The position numbers and the translations under genes are program-made. The notes under the pieces are model-generated. The model worked only from the letters and a program-made list of their open reading frames with translations, ran no database searches and was not told the DNA's origin. From an uncultured Bacteroidales bacterium (GTDB lineage: Bacteria; Bacteroidota; Bacteroidia; Bacteroidales; F082), in NCBI GenBank assembly GCA_946184615.1, contig CAMHFN010000010.1, positions 1 to 64,000 of the forward strand: DNA of 64,000 bases, given 5' to 3'. Of this stretch, positions 19,001 to 26,375 are shown piece by piece. How positions within the stretch are numbered: position 1 is the stretch's first letter; each line of letters begins with the position of its first letter.

Positions 19001-19397
19001 CTTGTTTCACCTTGAAGGTGTTCTTGGCGAGCAGTTTTCTAGTGAAGACCTTTTCGCTCAAGGCTTCGGGATAGCTCACGATGACCGTGCGACGTTCGCT
19101 AGTGGAAATACGTTGCAGCACTTCGGTGCGCGAGAGGATATAGGTGTTATCGGGACGTTCCGGTTCGTAGGGGCGTTTGTAGGAGGTGGGGTAGAAGAGG
19201 ATTTGCTTCTTGCTGTAGTCCATCTCCCTTTCGCCGAAGAGGGCTTCCAGATCGTTATAGAAATAGGCTGCGTCCTCTTTTGAGGCGCAAATCACAAGAT
19301 GCTGTCCGCCGTTTTGGCGGAAGTGCTCTTCTACGGCGAAGGCCTTGGCTGAGCCTACAAGGCCGGAATAAAGAAGGTGTTTGTTGTTCGATTCCAT
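16080..19397 (-). CDS. mfd: Transcription-repair coupling factor Mfd
   Basis: About 1105 residues. Mfd removes stalled RNA polymerase from DNA lesions and recruits UvrA. The N-terminal UvrB-like region contains FVVEPGQFAIRGGIIDVYSF; the RNA-polymerase-interacting region begins GDYVTHIDHGIGRFEGL; the RecG-like motor has Walker A GDVGFGKTEVA, the DEEQ box LLIIDEEQKFGV and motif VI LRGRVGRSNKKAFCY. The C-terminal domain follows and ends ENGERIL. The ATG at 19397 is preferred because an upstream in-frame TTG is part of the -7 box. Heptanucleotide arrays occur inside the gene, encoding SQETEDGRQ and RSQETGDR near residues 265-310, and at its 3' end. The frame stays intact. Confidence 0.97.
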   Translation of the reverse strand: MESNNKHLLYSGLVGSAKAFAVEEHFRQNGGQHLVICASKEDAAYFYNDLEALFGEREMDYSKKQILFYPTSYKRPYEPERPDNTYILSRTEVLQRISTSERRTVIVSYPEALSEKVFTRKLLAKNTFKVKQGDKINLDFLTDLLYEYGFENVDFVVEPGQFAIRGGIIDVYSFANDNPYRIEFDFDEVASIRSFDIASQLSIERFNNIVLLPNMQQQAFIEERESILEYLPNSTTVWIEQMNFFASQIDKEYERAVEAWEKLGSQETEDGRQNINPGKLFAKSEELLKHLEEHNTIEFRSQETGDRIFHTTAQPVFNKNFNLLIENINDYKSKGYSIVLYSESSKQLDRIQAILNDIQHHDELHSDFERKLIAIHAGFIDHDKKICCYTDHQIFERYHRYHLRDNFSTKQAITLKDLYDLKPGDYVTHIDHGIGRFEGLMTIELHGKEQEVLRITYNHGDTLYISVHSLHQIAKYSSKDGAEPSLSTLGSNAWNRLKSKTKSKVKDIARELIKLYAERKRSKGFQFAPDSYLQTELEASFLYEDTPDQLKATNDVKRDMESESPMDRLVCGDVGFGKTEVAIRAAFKAATDSKQVAVLVPTTVLALQHYQTFKNRLDGFPVNIEYLNRFKTAKQQKEILKKLEEGHIDIIIGTHRLTGKDVKFKDLGLLIIDEEQKFGVAVKEKLKEMKANVDTLTLTATPIPRTLQFSMMGARDLSVINTPPPNRYPVQTELRTFDGELIREAILFEMSRNGQVFFIHNRVQNIMDVHDMILSYVPGCRVAVAHGQMEGSKLEEIMLDFIAGEYDVLLCTTIVESGLDIPNANTIIVNDAHRFGLSDLHQLRGRVGRSNKKAFCYLLTPPLNTLTEEAQKRLRALEEFSDLGSGINIAMRDLDIRGAGNLLGAEQSGFINDIGFETYHKILDEAIAELKENEFADLFDKETELVYVTDCAIETDMEVMLPSEFVSSTAERISLYTELDHIKTEEGLMRFTDQLIDRFGPIPKPVNDLLNTVRLRWIAKDLGFEKIALRDNLMTAHFVSNQESPYYETETYHQVMQYIISHPKRCALKQTESKLILTMKEVSTVTQALEIVRAMAGTENGERIL
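16089..16109 (-). repeat. Heptanucleotide array at the mfd 3' end
   Basis: Three 7-mers on the plus strand (CCGTTCC, CCGTTTT, CCGTTCC). On the coding strand they encode NGER of the terminal ENGERIL of Mfd. Confidence 0.6.
18474..18508 (-). repeat. Heptanucleotide array inside mfd (first)
   Basis: Five 7-mers on the plus strand (GATTCTG, TCTCCTG twice, ACTCCTG, AATTCTA). On the coding strand this yields EFRSQETGDRI in Mfd. Confidence 0.75.
18574..18615 (-). repeat. Heptanucleotide array inside mfd (second)
   Basis: Six 7-mers on the plus strand (ATATTCT, GTCTTCC, GTCTTCT, GTCTCCT, GACTTCC, CAACTTC). Translated in Mfd as KLGSQETEDGRQNI, closely similar in peptide to the first array 65 bases away. 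Confidence 0.75.
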
Positions 19398-19406
19398 TTG
19401 AGGCCG

Positions 19407-19414
19407 CAAAGATA
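19407..19414 (-). promoter_or_regulatory. -7 promoter box of mfd
   Basis: TATCTTTG on the minus strand, only 9 bases before the mfd ATG at 19397, so the transcript should have almost no leader. Confidence 0.65.
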
Positions 19415-19457
19415 ACTCAAAAAACGCCCGTTATGGTCTTCTCAACCAAAAAAAACG

Positions 19458-19465
19458 TATCTTTG
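19458..19465 (+). promoter_or_regulatory. -7 promoter box of the gtrA-like gene
   Basis: TATCTTTG ending 5 bases before the ATG at 19471, which predicts a leaderless mRNA. It is divergent from the mfd promoter. Confidence 0.7.
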
Positions 19466-19470
19466 CAATC

Positions 19471-19875
19471 ATGGCAGGAATGTTCAAGCGATTGTATGAC
19501 TCCCCAAAGGTTAGGGAGTTTGTCAGATTTGCCATCGTTGGTCTGATTGCCACAGTTATACATTACGGCATATACTATCTTCTCAATCTGTATATCAATG
19601 TTAATGTTGCCTACACGATCGGCTATGTGGTTTCGTGGTTTGTAAACCTGTATTTGACAGCGCATTTCACATTCAAGAGCGGATTGTCCTTCAAGAAGGG
19701 AGTCGGTTTTGCCCTTTCACACCTCGTCAATTATCTACTGCATATACTTTTCCTAAATCTGTTCCTTGCGTTGGGAGCAACTGAAACAATCGCGCCGCTG
19801 TTTGTGTATGCCGTGGTTGTCCCCATTAATTTTCTGCTTGTTAGGTTTGTGTTTAAGTCAAAAATAAGTTCCTGA
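19471..19875 (+). CDS. GtrA-family membrane protein
   Basis: 134 residues, four predicted transmembrane helices (near 18-38, 44-62, 78-98 and 106-126), the GtrA architecture. The signature REFVRFAIVGLIATVIHYGIY is present at the N-terminus, and the middle reads NVAYTIGYVVSWFVNLYL. GtrA proteins are proposed to flip polyprenyl-phosphate-linked sugars across the inner membrane. Followed after 2 bases by a GtrB-type transferase and then a DUF6056 protein, a three-gene layout resembling phage-derived serotype-conversion cassettes. The N-terminal LYDSPKVREFVRF is typical of Bacteroidota versions. Confidence 0.88.
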   Translation: MAGMFKRLYDSPKVREFVRFAIVGLIATVIHYGIYYLLNLYINVNVAYTIGYVVSWFVNLYLTAHFTFKSGLSFKKGVGFALSHLVNYLLHILFLNLFLALGATETIAPLFVYAVVVPINFLLVRFVFKSKISS

Positions 19876-19877
19876 CC

Positions 19878-20831
19878 ATGAAAAAAATAACTATCCTAAT
19901 CCCTTGCTATAATGAAGCAAAATCGTTATTAATATTGTATGAAGAAATCATCCGTGTTATTTCTGTTTTGAATGATTATACATGGGAGATTTTATGGGTA
20001 AATGATGGCAGCCAAGATGAAACTTTGAAAGTTATCGTTGCATTAAGAGAAAAGGATACACGTGTGTCTTATGTGGATCTAAGTCGCAATTTCGGTAAGG
20101 AAAACGCTCTTCTTGCTGGTCTAGATTATGCGCATGGAGATGCAGTCATCATTATGGATGCCGATATGCAACATCCTCCACAGGTGATTCCTGATATGGT
20201 TCGTAAATGGGAGGAGGGATATGATGATGTCTATGCAAGGCGCAAAACTCGTGGAAAGGAGTCATGGCTGCGAAAAAGGTTAACCCTGTTTTACTACAAA
20301 CTGCTTCAAAGTAGTTCGCGTTTGGATGTGCTTCCCAATGTGGGGGACTTTCGTTTGCTTGATCGTAAATGTATCAACGCACTATGTCAGTTGCGCGAGT
20401 CGGGACGCTATACCAAAGGGATGTATTGTTACATTGGATTCAAGAAAACGGGTGTTGAATTTGATACCCAAGACCGAATTAATGGAGAATCAAGCATGAG
20501 TTTCAAAAAACTGCTAAAGCTTGCTTTGGAAGGGATTACGTCATACACAACGGCACCATTGCGCTGGGCAACTATTGCTGGATTGATGGTTTCTTTATTT
20601 GCCTTTGCTTATATGGTGTTCGTGTTTTTGAAAGCATTGATTTACGGAGATCCAGTGGCAGGTTATCCCACGTTGATTACAGTAATACTGTTTATTGGGG
20701 GAGTACAATTGCTTACTATAGGTATCATTGGAGAATACCTGGCCAAGGTGTTTGTTGAGGTGAAGAACAGACCGGTTTATTTTGTCAGAGAGTATAAGGG
20801 AGAGAACACGAACGAAAACAAACCTGATTAG
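19878..20831 (+). CDS. GtrB/DPM1-like GT2 polyprenyl-phosphate glycosyltransferase
   Basis: 317 residues. An N-terminal GT-A domain has ILIPCYNEAKSL, VNDGSQDET, SRNFGKENALLAGLDYA and the DxD-type IIMDADMQHPP, with GDFRLLDRK in the acceptor region. Two C-terminal helices (about 230-255 and 265-290) anchor it. This family attaches a sugar to undecaprenyl phosphate on the cytosolic face, making the donor that the GtrA protein would flip. Spacing to the GtrA-like gene is 2 bases. The donor sugar cannot be read from sequence. Confidence 0.9.
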   Translation: MKKITILIPCYNEAKSLLILYEEIIRVISVLNDYTWEILWVNDGSQDETLKVIVALREKDTRVSYVDLSRNFGKENALLAGLDYAHGDAVIIMDADMQHPPQVIPDMVRKWEEGYDDVYARRKTRGKESWLRKRLTLFYYKLLQSSSRLDVLPNVGDFRLLDRKCINALCQLRESGRYTKGMYCYIGFKKTGVEFDTQDRINGESSMSFKKLLKLALEGITSYTTAPLRWATIAGLMVSLFAFAYMVFVFLKALIYGDPVAGYPTLITVILFIGGVQLLTIGIIGEYLAKVFVEVKNRPVYFVREYKGENTNENKPD

Positions 20832-20854
20832 AATTGAACAATTGATTTCGAATT

Positions 20855-22411
20855 ATGGGAAAGGATAGATCTTTTTGGCTCAATGCTCTTGCTTTTTCAA
20901 TCATTGTCATTGCATTCTTTATCATCTCATGCTGCGGTTTCCTAATGGGGGATGATTATTGGATGAAGAGTGACGTGTCCACCTTGTTTGACTTGGTTAA
21001 ATATACTGGAGCGTTTTATTTTAATTATGGCGGACGTCTGTTTTCAGTAGCTTGTCAATATCTGTTTAGCGGGGTGCTCGGTGACCATCGGATTTGGTAT
21101 GCTATTGTGAATACGGCGTTTTTCATTTTGTGTATGGTGACTTGCGGGAGGCTGATTAAGGATAAAAAAGAGGGATCCATGTCCGTAGTCTTGTTGTTCG
21201 CTTTATTGTTTTGGTTTTTGTGTCCTGTTCCAAAGAACACCCTGTTTTGGATTGCAGGTTCACCGACTTATATGTGGGCAAACACTTTGTCTTTTGTTTT
21301 TTTGTTGTTTTACCTCAAATATCAGGATGGCAATTTCAGTGGCTCGGGAAAACTGGGGTTGTTTGTCTTGTCTTTTCTAGCAGCTTCTGAATTCATTACC
21401 GCTGCCTCCATTAGCGGTGCTTTCGTGGTATATTATGCATTCAATATCAAGAAACTGAAGGGGAATGCAATTCCTCTGGTGATTGGATTTCTTTTAGGGT
21501 CAATGTTCCTGTTATTTGCACCGGGAAATTTTCGGAGAGCTGCATGGGACCATGGAAGTGCTTCCCTTTTAGATACATGGTATTTGCTGCATCATCCTTT
21601 TGTGGAGATTGTGAAGTATAGGGCCTTATGGATTTTCTTGGCTGTTTTGGTCATAGGGCTGATAAAAAACAAAGGGGCTGTTAAGAATTGGATGAAAAAC
21701 AATGCGATCCTATTGTTGTCGTTGGGATGGAGTGTTATGGCTTGCAGTGTGGTTTTTAGACCGATAAGGCGTGCTTTCTTTTTCACGGAAACGGTGTCGA
21801 TTATCCTGGCTTTGAAGTTATTGTATGATCATTTTGACTTGAAGGGATGGGTTAGAAACGGGGTGATAGGGGTGTTGTTTGTTTTGTTTGCCGTGGATTC
21901 GGTGTTTGCGGTACGTGAAACCATGAGACTGAGAGCGTTTCATGAAGCATCCATGAAAAAGATAATGGATTCGGGAGGGATTGTTGTGTTGGACCAGGCG
22001 CTTTCTTCACATCGAATGGCCTATGCTCCAATTTATGGCTCTCTTACCTCTCGGTATTTGGAAAAAATTTATAATATGGATACCGTTTTTGTTTATCCAT
22101 ACTATTGTCTCGATAAGTATTATCATCAGGATCCTCCTTTGGAGAATGTCTATGTCGCCGATGATTATTATGCGGATGATCCGGACGTTCCTAAGAGCGT
22201 AGTCGTTTTAGTGATAAGGATTGAAGAAGACCGATTGCAAACAGAAGGGGGTCATGTTGTCTTTACCATAAATTGTGATCAACGTGATGAGCCTTTGGTT
22301 TTCGAAAGGCAAGAGCCCAGCTATTGTGTCGGAGGATACGGCTATTATCCGTTTAATTTTGACCGCAATGACGCACGTCATCTGAAACGTGTTCGGTGTG
22401 AGTTTAAATAA
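20855..22411 (+). CDS. DUF6056-like polytopic membrane protein, candidate GtrC-type transferase
   Basis: 518 residues with about ten hydrophobic segments up to residue 350, then a hydrophilic C-terminal domain of about 170 residues. Near the N-terminus is LMGDDYWMKSDVSTLFDLVKY followed by FNYGGRLFS; the acidic pair early in the first external loop is characteristic of GT-C glycosyltransferases and of DUF6056 proteins. Being third after GtrA and GtrB homologues, it is the best candidate for the transferase that puts the flipped sugar on a surface glycan. Specificity is unknown. The segment is visibly AT-richer than flanking mfd and hutU, suggesting acquisition by transfer. Confidence 0.72.
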   Translation: MGKDRSFWLNALAFSIIVIAFFIISCCGFLMGDDYWMKSDVSTLFDLVKYTGAFYFNYGGRLFSVACQYLFSGVLGDHRIWYAIVNTAFFILCMVTCGRLIKDKKEGSMSVVLLFALLFWFLCPVPKNTLFWIAGSPTYMWANTLSFVFLLFYLKYQDGNFSGSGKLGLFVLSFLAASEFITAASISGAFVVYYAFNIKKLKGNAIPLVIGFLLGSMFLLFAPGNFRRAAWDHGSASLLDTWYLLHHPFVEIVKYRALWIFLAVLVIGLIKNKGAVKNWMKNNAILLLSLGWSVMACSVVFRPIRRAFFFTETVSIILALKLLYDHFDLKGWVRNGVIGVLFVLFAVDSVFAVRETMRLRAFHEASMKKIMDSGGIVVLDQALSSHRMAYAPIYGSLTSRYLEKIYNMDTVFVYPYYCLDKYYHQDPPLENVYVADDYYADDPDVPKSVVVLVIRIEEDRLQTEGGHVVFTINCDQRDEPLVFERQEPSYCVGGYGYYPFNFDRNDARHLKRVRCEFK

Positions 22412-22435
22412 CCCCCTTCAGTTTTGCCTTCGAGT

Positions 22436-24436
22436 TTAAAACAATCCTTCCAGGATCTTGTCATCCACCAAATTCGGCATGGTGACCCTCAACTTGGGTT
22501 CGCGTTCCATGGCACGCTTGATGGCGAAGGTGGCGCCTTCGTTGCGGGCCCAGTTGCGGCGAGCGATGCCGTTGTTGACATCCCAATGCAACATGCAGTG
22601 GAGACGACGGTCAGCCTCGGGAGTGCCGTCGAGGACCATGCCAAAGCCGCCGTTGATGACTTCGCCCCAGCCGACGCCGCCACCGTTGTGGATCGAGACC
22701 CAGGTAGCACCACGGAAACCATCGCCGATGACATTCTGCACAGCCATGTCGGCAGTGAACGATGATCCGTCGTAGATGTTGGAAGTCTCACGGAATGGGC
22801 TGTCGGTGCCGCTCACATCGTGGTGGTCACGGCCAAGAACCACGGGACCGCTCAGGCGACCGTCGGCGATGGCCTTGTTGAATTCGGCAGCGATCTTGGT
22901 GCGGCCTTCGCAGTCGGCATAGAGGATACGGGCTTGCGAGCCGACCACCAGATGGTTGGCCTGGGCGCCGCGGATCCATTGGATGTTGTCGCGCATCTGC
23001 TGCTGGATTTCGGCAGGAGCCGTGCGGGCGATTTCTTCCAGCACGTTGCAGGCGATGTCGTCGGTAACGGCGAGATCCTCAGGCTTGCCGGAGGCGCAGA
23101 CCCAACGGAAGGGGCCGAAGCCGTAGTCGAAGCACATGGGACCCATGATGTCCTGCACGTACGAAGGATAACGGAAGGTGCCGTCTTCTTTCAGGATGTC
23201 GGCGCCAGCGCGGCTGCTCTGAAGCAGGAAGGCGTTGCCGTAGTCGAAGAAGTACATGCCCTTGGCAGTGAGCTTGTTGATGGCGGCCACGTGGCGGCGC
23301 AGCGAAGCCTGAACCTTCTCCTTGAAGAGCTCGGGGTTCTCGGCCATCATGGTCTTGGATTCTTCGAACGATTGTCCAACAGGATAGTAGCCACCCGCCC
23401 AAGGATTGTGCAAAGAGGTCTGGTCGGAGCCAAGATCGACATGGATGTCGTGTTCGGCAGCGTATTCCCAGAGGTCAACCACATTGCCTTGGTAGGCATA
23501 GCTTCGGGCTTCCTTCTTGGCAAGGCTTGCGTTGACGTGCTTGAACAGTTCCTCGATGTTGTCATACACCTCATCGACCCATCCTTGCTGATAGCGCTTT
23601 TGCGTGGCTGCTGGGTTGATCTCGGCGGTGATGCTCACCACACCTGCGATGTTACCCGCCTTAGGCTGGGCACCGCTCATGCCACCGAGACCGGCGGTGA
23701 TGAACAGCTTGCCAGCAGTGCTGCCACCATGTTTACGGGCGGCATTCAGAACAGTGATGGTGGTGCCGTGGACGATGCCTTGAGGTCCGATATACATATA
23801 GGAGCCAGCGGTCATCTGACCGTATTGTGTCACGCCGAGGGCGTTGTAACGCTCCCAATCGTCGGGTTTGCTGTAGTTCGGGATCATCATGCCGTTGGTG
23901 ACCACCACACGGGGGGCATCTTTATGTGAGGGGAACAAGCCCATCGGGTGACCGCTGTACATGGCTAAGGTCTGTTCGTCGGTCATGTTGGCGAGGTATT
24001 GCATCACCAAGCGGTATTGCGCCCAGTTCTGGAAGATGGCGCCGTTGCCACCATAGATAATGAGTTCGTGCGGGTGCTGCGCCACAGCGGGGTCGAGGTT
24101 GTTCTGAATCATCAGCATGATGGCCGCGGCCTGTTGGCATAGGGCGGGATATTCCTCAATCGGACGGGCGTACATCTTATAGGAAGGACGGAAACGGTAC
24201 ATGTAGATACGTCCGTATTTCTCCAATTCCTCAGCAAATTCAGGGGCCAAGGTGGCATGCCACTTCTCAGGGAAGTAACGCAAAGCATTGCGGATGGCAA
24301 GTTTTTTCTCAGCTTTTGTCAAAATATCCTTGCGCTTCGGGGCATGGTTGATATTCGGATCATAGGGTTTCACCTCGGGCAGTTCATCGGGGATGCCGGC
24401 GAGGATCTCTTTCTGAAAATCGTTGTATTCTATCAT
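22436..24436 (-). CDS. hutU: Urocanate hydratase
   Basis: 666 residues, the long form of urocanase (about 550 in Bacillus and Pseudomonas), including an extended N-terminus. It adds water to urocanate with NAD+ as an electrophilic cofactor, the second step of histidine degradation. Recognisable stretches: ELIIYGGNGAIFQNWAQYRL, TAGSYMYIGPQGIVHGTT, TAGLGGMSGAQPKA (nucleotide binding), MCFDYGFGPFRWVC with the catalytic cysteine, and VSIHNGGGVGWGE. It stands alone: none of hutH, hutI or the formimidoyl transferase genes is in the window. Confidence 0.95.
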   Translation of the reverse strand: MIEYNDFQKEILAGIPDELPEVKPYDPNINHAPKRKDILTKAEKKLAIRNALRYFPEKWHATLAPEFAEELEKYGRIYMYRFRPSYKMYARPIEEYPALCQQAAAIMLMIQNNLDPAVAQHPHELIIYGGNGAIFQNWAQYRLVMQYLANMTDEQTLAMYSGHPMGLFPSHKDAPRVVVTNGMMIPNYSKPDDWERYNALGVTQYGQMTAGSYMYIGPQGIVHGTTITVLNAARKHGGSTAGKLFITAGLGGMSGAQPKAGNIAGVVSITAEINPAATQKRYQQGWVDEVYDNIEELFKHVNASLAKKEARSYAYQGNVVDLWEYAAEHDIHVDLGSDQTSLHNPWAGGYYPVGQSFEESKTMMAENPELFKEKVQASLRRHVAAINKLTAKGMYFFDYGNAFLLQSSRAGADILKEDGTFRYPSYVQDIMGPMCFDYGFGPFRWVCASGKPEDLAVTDDIACNVLEEIARTAPAEIQQQMRDNIQWIRGAQANHLVVGSQARILYADCEGRTKIAAEFNKAIADGRLSGPVVLGRDHHDVSGTDSPFRETSNIYDGSSFTADMAVQNVIGDGFRGATWVSIHNGGGVGWGEVINGGFGMVLDGTPEADRRLHCMLHWDVNNGIARRNWARNEGATFAIKRAMEREPKLRVTMPNLVDDKILEGLF

Positions 24437-24473
24437 GATTTAATTAATAAATTGAATTTGCAGTTTGAAAGGG

Positions 24474-24481
24474 CAAATTTA
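24474..24481 (-). promoter_or_regulatory. -7 promoter box of hutU
   Basis: TAAATTTG on the minus strand, a TAnnTTTG match, 37 bases before the ATG, with a TTTG about 22 bases upstream. Confidence 0.55.
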
Positions 24482-24514
24482 CGTTTTTTGTTCATTGGTT
24501 TGACAAAAAAGTTT

Positions 24515-24522
24515 TATCTTTG
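24515..24522 (+). promoter_or_regulatory. -7 promoter box of the CHU_C protein gene
   Basis: TATCTTTG with TTG 17 bases upstream (24495-24497); 21 bases before the ATG. Drives the plus-strand unit starting at 24544. Confidence 0.65.
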
Positions 24523-24543
24523 CACTCCTAATTTCGTTCCAGA

Positions 24544-25548
24544 ATGCCTATGAAAAGAAATCAGCTTCGTTTGTTGGCAATCATTACCTTGGTACTATTG
24601 GCCTCTCCTTGGGGGGCGTTGAAGGTGCTGGGGCAAGATACTTGCACAATAACAACTGATATGAACCAAATCCGGCTGACGTGCAGCAATAGTGATGCGG
24701 ACAATGGAAGGACAGCACAAGTGAAGGTCAACGCCAGTAATGGCATGCCTCCTTACACCTATTATTGGGAAGAAGGTTTCGGCGCTGGTCGTTGGTCCCC
24801 GTTGAGCCTTATGCACGTGTCACCCACGGATGCGTCTGTGGCCATTGGTCTTAAAGCCTATAAGTGGTATCGTGTGGAAGTCACCGATAGTCACGGATGT
24901 ACTAAACTGGATAGTATTTATACCCGTGCTTATTTAGCTCCTGTGATTGAGATTACCTGCGACCCTGGGGATACGGTTTTCCTCCAAAATCCGGACGCTA
25001 CCTTTTCCTTCGAGAACCTTTCTGCAGATACCTTGAGCATCGACCATTTCTTCTGGACGTTCGAGCATGAACTGACTTCGACCCAAGAGGAACCTGTCTT
25101 CACCTATATCGAGACGGGTACGTTCTATCCTACTTTGACGGTTTACGATGAGTTAGGATGTGATACGGTGTATATGAAGGAAATTAATGTCAATCCAGTG
25201 AAACTGAAGATTCCCAGCGTGTTCACTCCTAATGGCGATGGTATCAACGATACTTTTGTCATTACTCTTGCCAGTGGAAATGATACTCCTGGAGGCGATG
25301 ACAGTGGCAATCGCAGCCGTGCTCAGGAGGCCGATGAGAAACCTTTGAGCGTTTATTATAAATCTACCGATTTGATGGTCATGAACCGTTGGGGTCGGGT
25401 CGTATATCATTCCACCGATTACCAAAACGACTGGGACGGTGGTGGCCTCCACGATGGGACCTATTTTTACGTGCTCAAATGCAAAGGCCTCAAGGAAGAG
25501 ATCCAATACCAGGGATCCGTGATGATTCTTACAAAATCGAGGCAATGA
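24544..25548 (+). CDS. Secreted PKD-like protein with CHU_C (T9SS type B) sorting tail
   Basis: 334 residues. A signal peptide (LLAIITLVLLASPWGALKVLGQ) leads to a SprB-like/PKD-like region around PPYTYYWEEGF and YRVEVTDSHGC, a second PKD-like unit (FSFENLSAD ... TYIETGTFYPTLTVYDELGCD), then the C-terminal CHU_C domain (IPSVFTPNGDGINDTF, MVMNRWGRVVYHS, NDWDGGGLHDGTYFYVLKC). CHU_C is the type B sorting signal for type IX secretion, so the product is exported across the outer membrane and probably surface-held. Function unknown. An ATG two codons later is an equally good start. Confidence 0.88.
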   Translation: MPMKRNQLRLLAIITLVLLASPWGALKVLGQDTCTITTDMNQIRLTCSNSDADNGRTAQVKVNASNGMPPYTYYWEEGFGAGRWSPLSLMHVSPTDASVAIGLKAYKWYRVEVTDSHGCTKLDSIYTRAYLAPVIEITCDPGDTVFLQNPDATFSFENLSADTLSIDHFFWTFEHELTSTQEEPVFTYIETGTFYPTLTVYDELGCDTVYMKEINVNPVKLKIPSVFTPNGDGINDTFVITLASGNDTPGGDDSGNRSRAQEADEKPLSVYYKSTDLMVMNRWGRVVYHSTDYQNDWDGGGLHDGTYFYVLKCKGLKEEIQYQGSVMILTKSRQ

Positions 25549-25576
25549 GAGAGATAAAAGATAAGATATAAAAGTG
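25549..25576 (+). repeat. Heptanucleotide-period array filling an intergenic gap
   Basis: Four 7-mers (GAGAGAT, AAAAGAT, AAGATAT, AAAAGTG) occupy exactly the space between the TGA of the CHU_C gene and the ATG of the DUF1573 gene. Confidence 0.6.
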
Positions 25577-26029
25577 ATGAAGGTTATTAGATTATTGACG
25601 GTAATGGTCTTGGCGGTGTTGATGTGCTCTTGCCATAATAAAGACCAAAAGCTCTCCAGCGATTTGGTGACCAATCCGAAATCGGCAGAGAAATCGACGG
25701 ACAAGGTGCCGGTCATCCAGTTTGAGAAGACGGAGTATGACTTCGGTAAGATTCTTCAAGGCGAAGTGGTGTCCTATACCTTCCACTTTACCAATGCTGG
25801 CAATGTCCCGCTTATCATCACAAGCGTCGACAAGAGTTGTGGTTGCACCGCCGGTGATTACCCGCGTGAGCCGATCGCCCCAGGGGAGCGTGGCGACATC
25901 AAGGTCACTTACGACAGTAAAGGTCACTTTGGGTTCCAGTCAAAAACGGTCGTCGTCAACTCCAACACGATGCCATCGCAAACGGCTTTGCGTATCAAAG
26001 CGGAAGTGAGAACACCGGAACAGTTATAG
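25577..26029 (+). CDS. DUF1573-domain lipoprotein
   Basis: 150 residues. A lipoprotein signal peptide ends in the lipobox LMCSC. DUF1573 occupies about residues 45-145: IQFEKTEYDFGKILQGEVVSY, FHFTNAGNVPLIIT, SCGCTAGDYPREPIAPGERGDI and the final Ig-like strands. DUF1573 is an Ig-like (ASH/HYDIN-related) domain common in Bacteroidota periplasmic and surface proteins; its biochemical role is not established. The ATG at 25577 is chosen over an overlapping GTG at 25574. It sits between a T9SS cargo gene and yajC. Confidence 0.88.
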   Translation: MKVIRLLTVMVLAVLMCSCHNKDQKLSSDLVTNPKSAEKSTDKVPVIQFEKTEYDFGKILQGEVVSYTFHFTNAGNVPLIITSVDKSCGCTAGDYPREPIAPGERGDIKVTYDSKGHFGFQSKTVVVNSNTMPSQTALRIKAEVRTPEQL

Positions 26030-26057
26030 TTAAAAGTTAAAAGTTAAAAAGATAAAC
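26030..26057 (+). repeat. Heptanucleotide-period array before yajC
   Basis: Four 7-mers (TTAAAAG twice, TTAAAAA, GATAAAC) run from the base after the DUF1573 stop to 2 bases before the yajC ATG. Confidence 0.7.
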
Positions 26058-26059
26058 GT

Positions 26060-26374
26060 ATGTTACTAAGCATTTTATTACAAGAAGCACAGCCGAAAGG
26101 CAGCATGTGGTCCAGCCTGATTTGGATCGTTTTATTAATCGTTGTTTTTTGGCTGTTTTTCATCCGTCCGCAGTCAAAAAGAGCCAAGGAACAACAGAAA
26201 TTCCGTGATGAGTTGAAGAAAGGTGACAAAGTGGTCACTATCGGCGGCTTCCATGGCAAGATCACCGAGGTGAAAGAAAACACCGTAATGGTTTCGCTCG
26301 CTCCTGAAATCACCGTTGAAATCGAAAAATCAGCACTGGTGCAGAATGCCTCCCAAGTGGGCGGACAAGGCTGA
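26060..26374 (+). CDS. yajC: Preprotein translocase accessory subunit YajC
   Basis: 104 residues. One transmembrane helix (MWSSLIWIVLLIVVFWLFFI) is followed directly by RPQSKRAKEQQKF and the small beta domain GDKVVTIGGFHGKITEVKENTVMVSL, all standard for YajC, which binds SecDF and assists Sec export. Followed after one base by ybbR. secDF is not in the window, but secA is 24 kb away. Confidence 0.95.
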   Translation: MLLSILLQEAQPKGSMWSSLIWIVLLIVVFWLFFIRPQSKRAKEQQKFRDELKKGDKVVTIGGFHGKITEVKENTVMVSLAPEITVEIEKSALVQNASQVGGQG

Positions 26375-26375
26375 T

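Noticed and set aside
19471-22411. Prophage remnant around the gtr-like genes
   Set aside because: No integrase, structural genes or attachment repeats seen between mfd and hutU; only composition hints at transfer.
22820-23929. Open frame of 369 codons on the plus strand opposite hutU
   Set aside because: Antisense shadow of a conserved gene; the translation has no recognisable domain, and its length is explained by codon bias of hutU.
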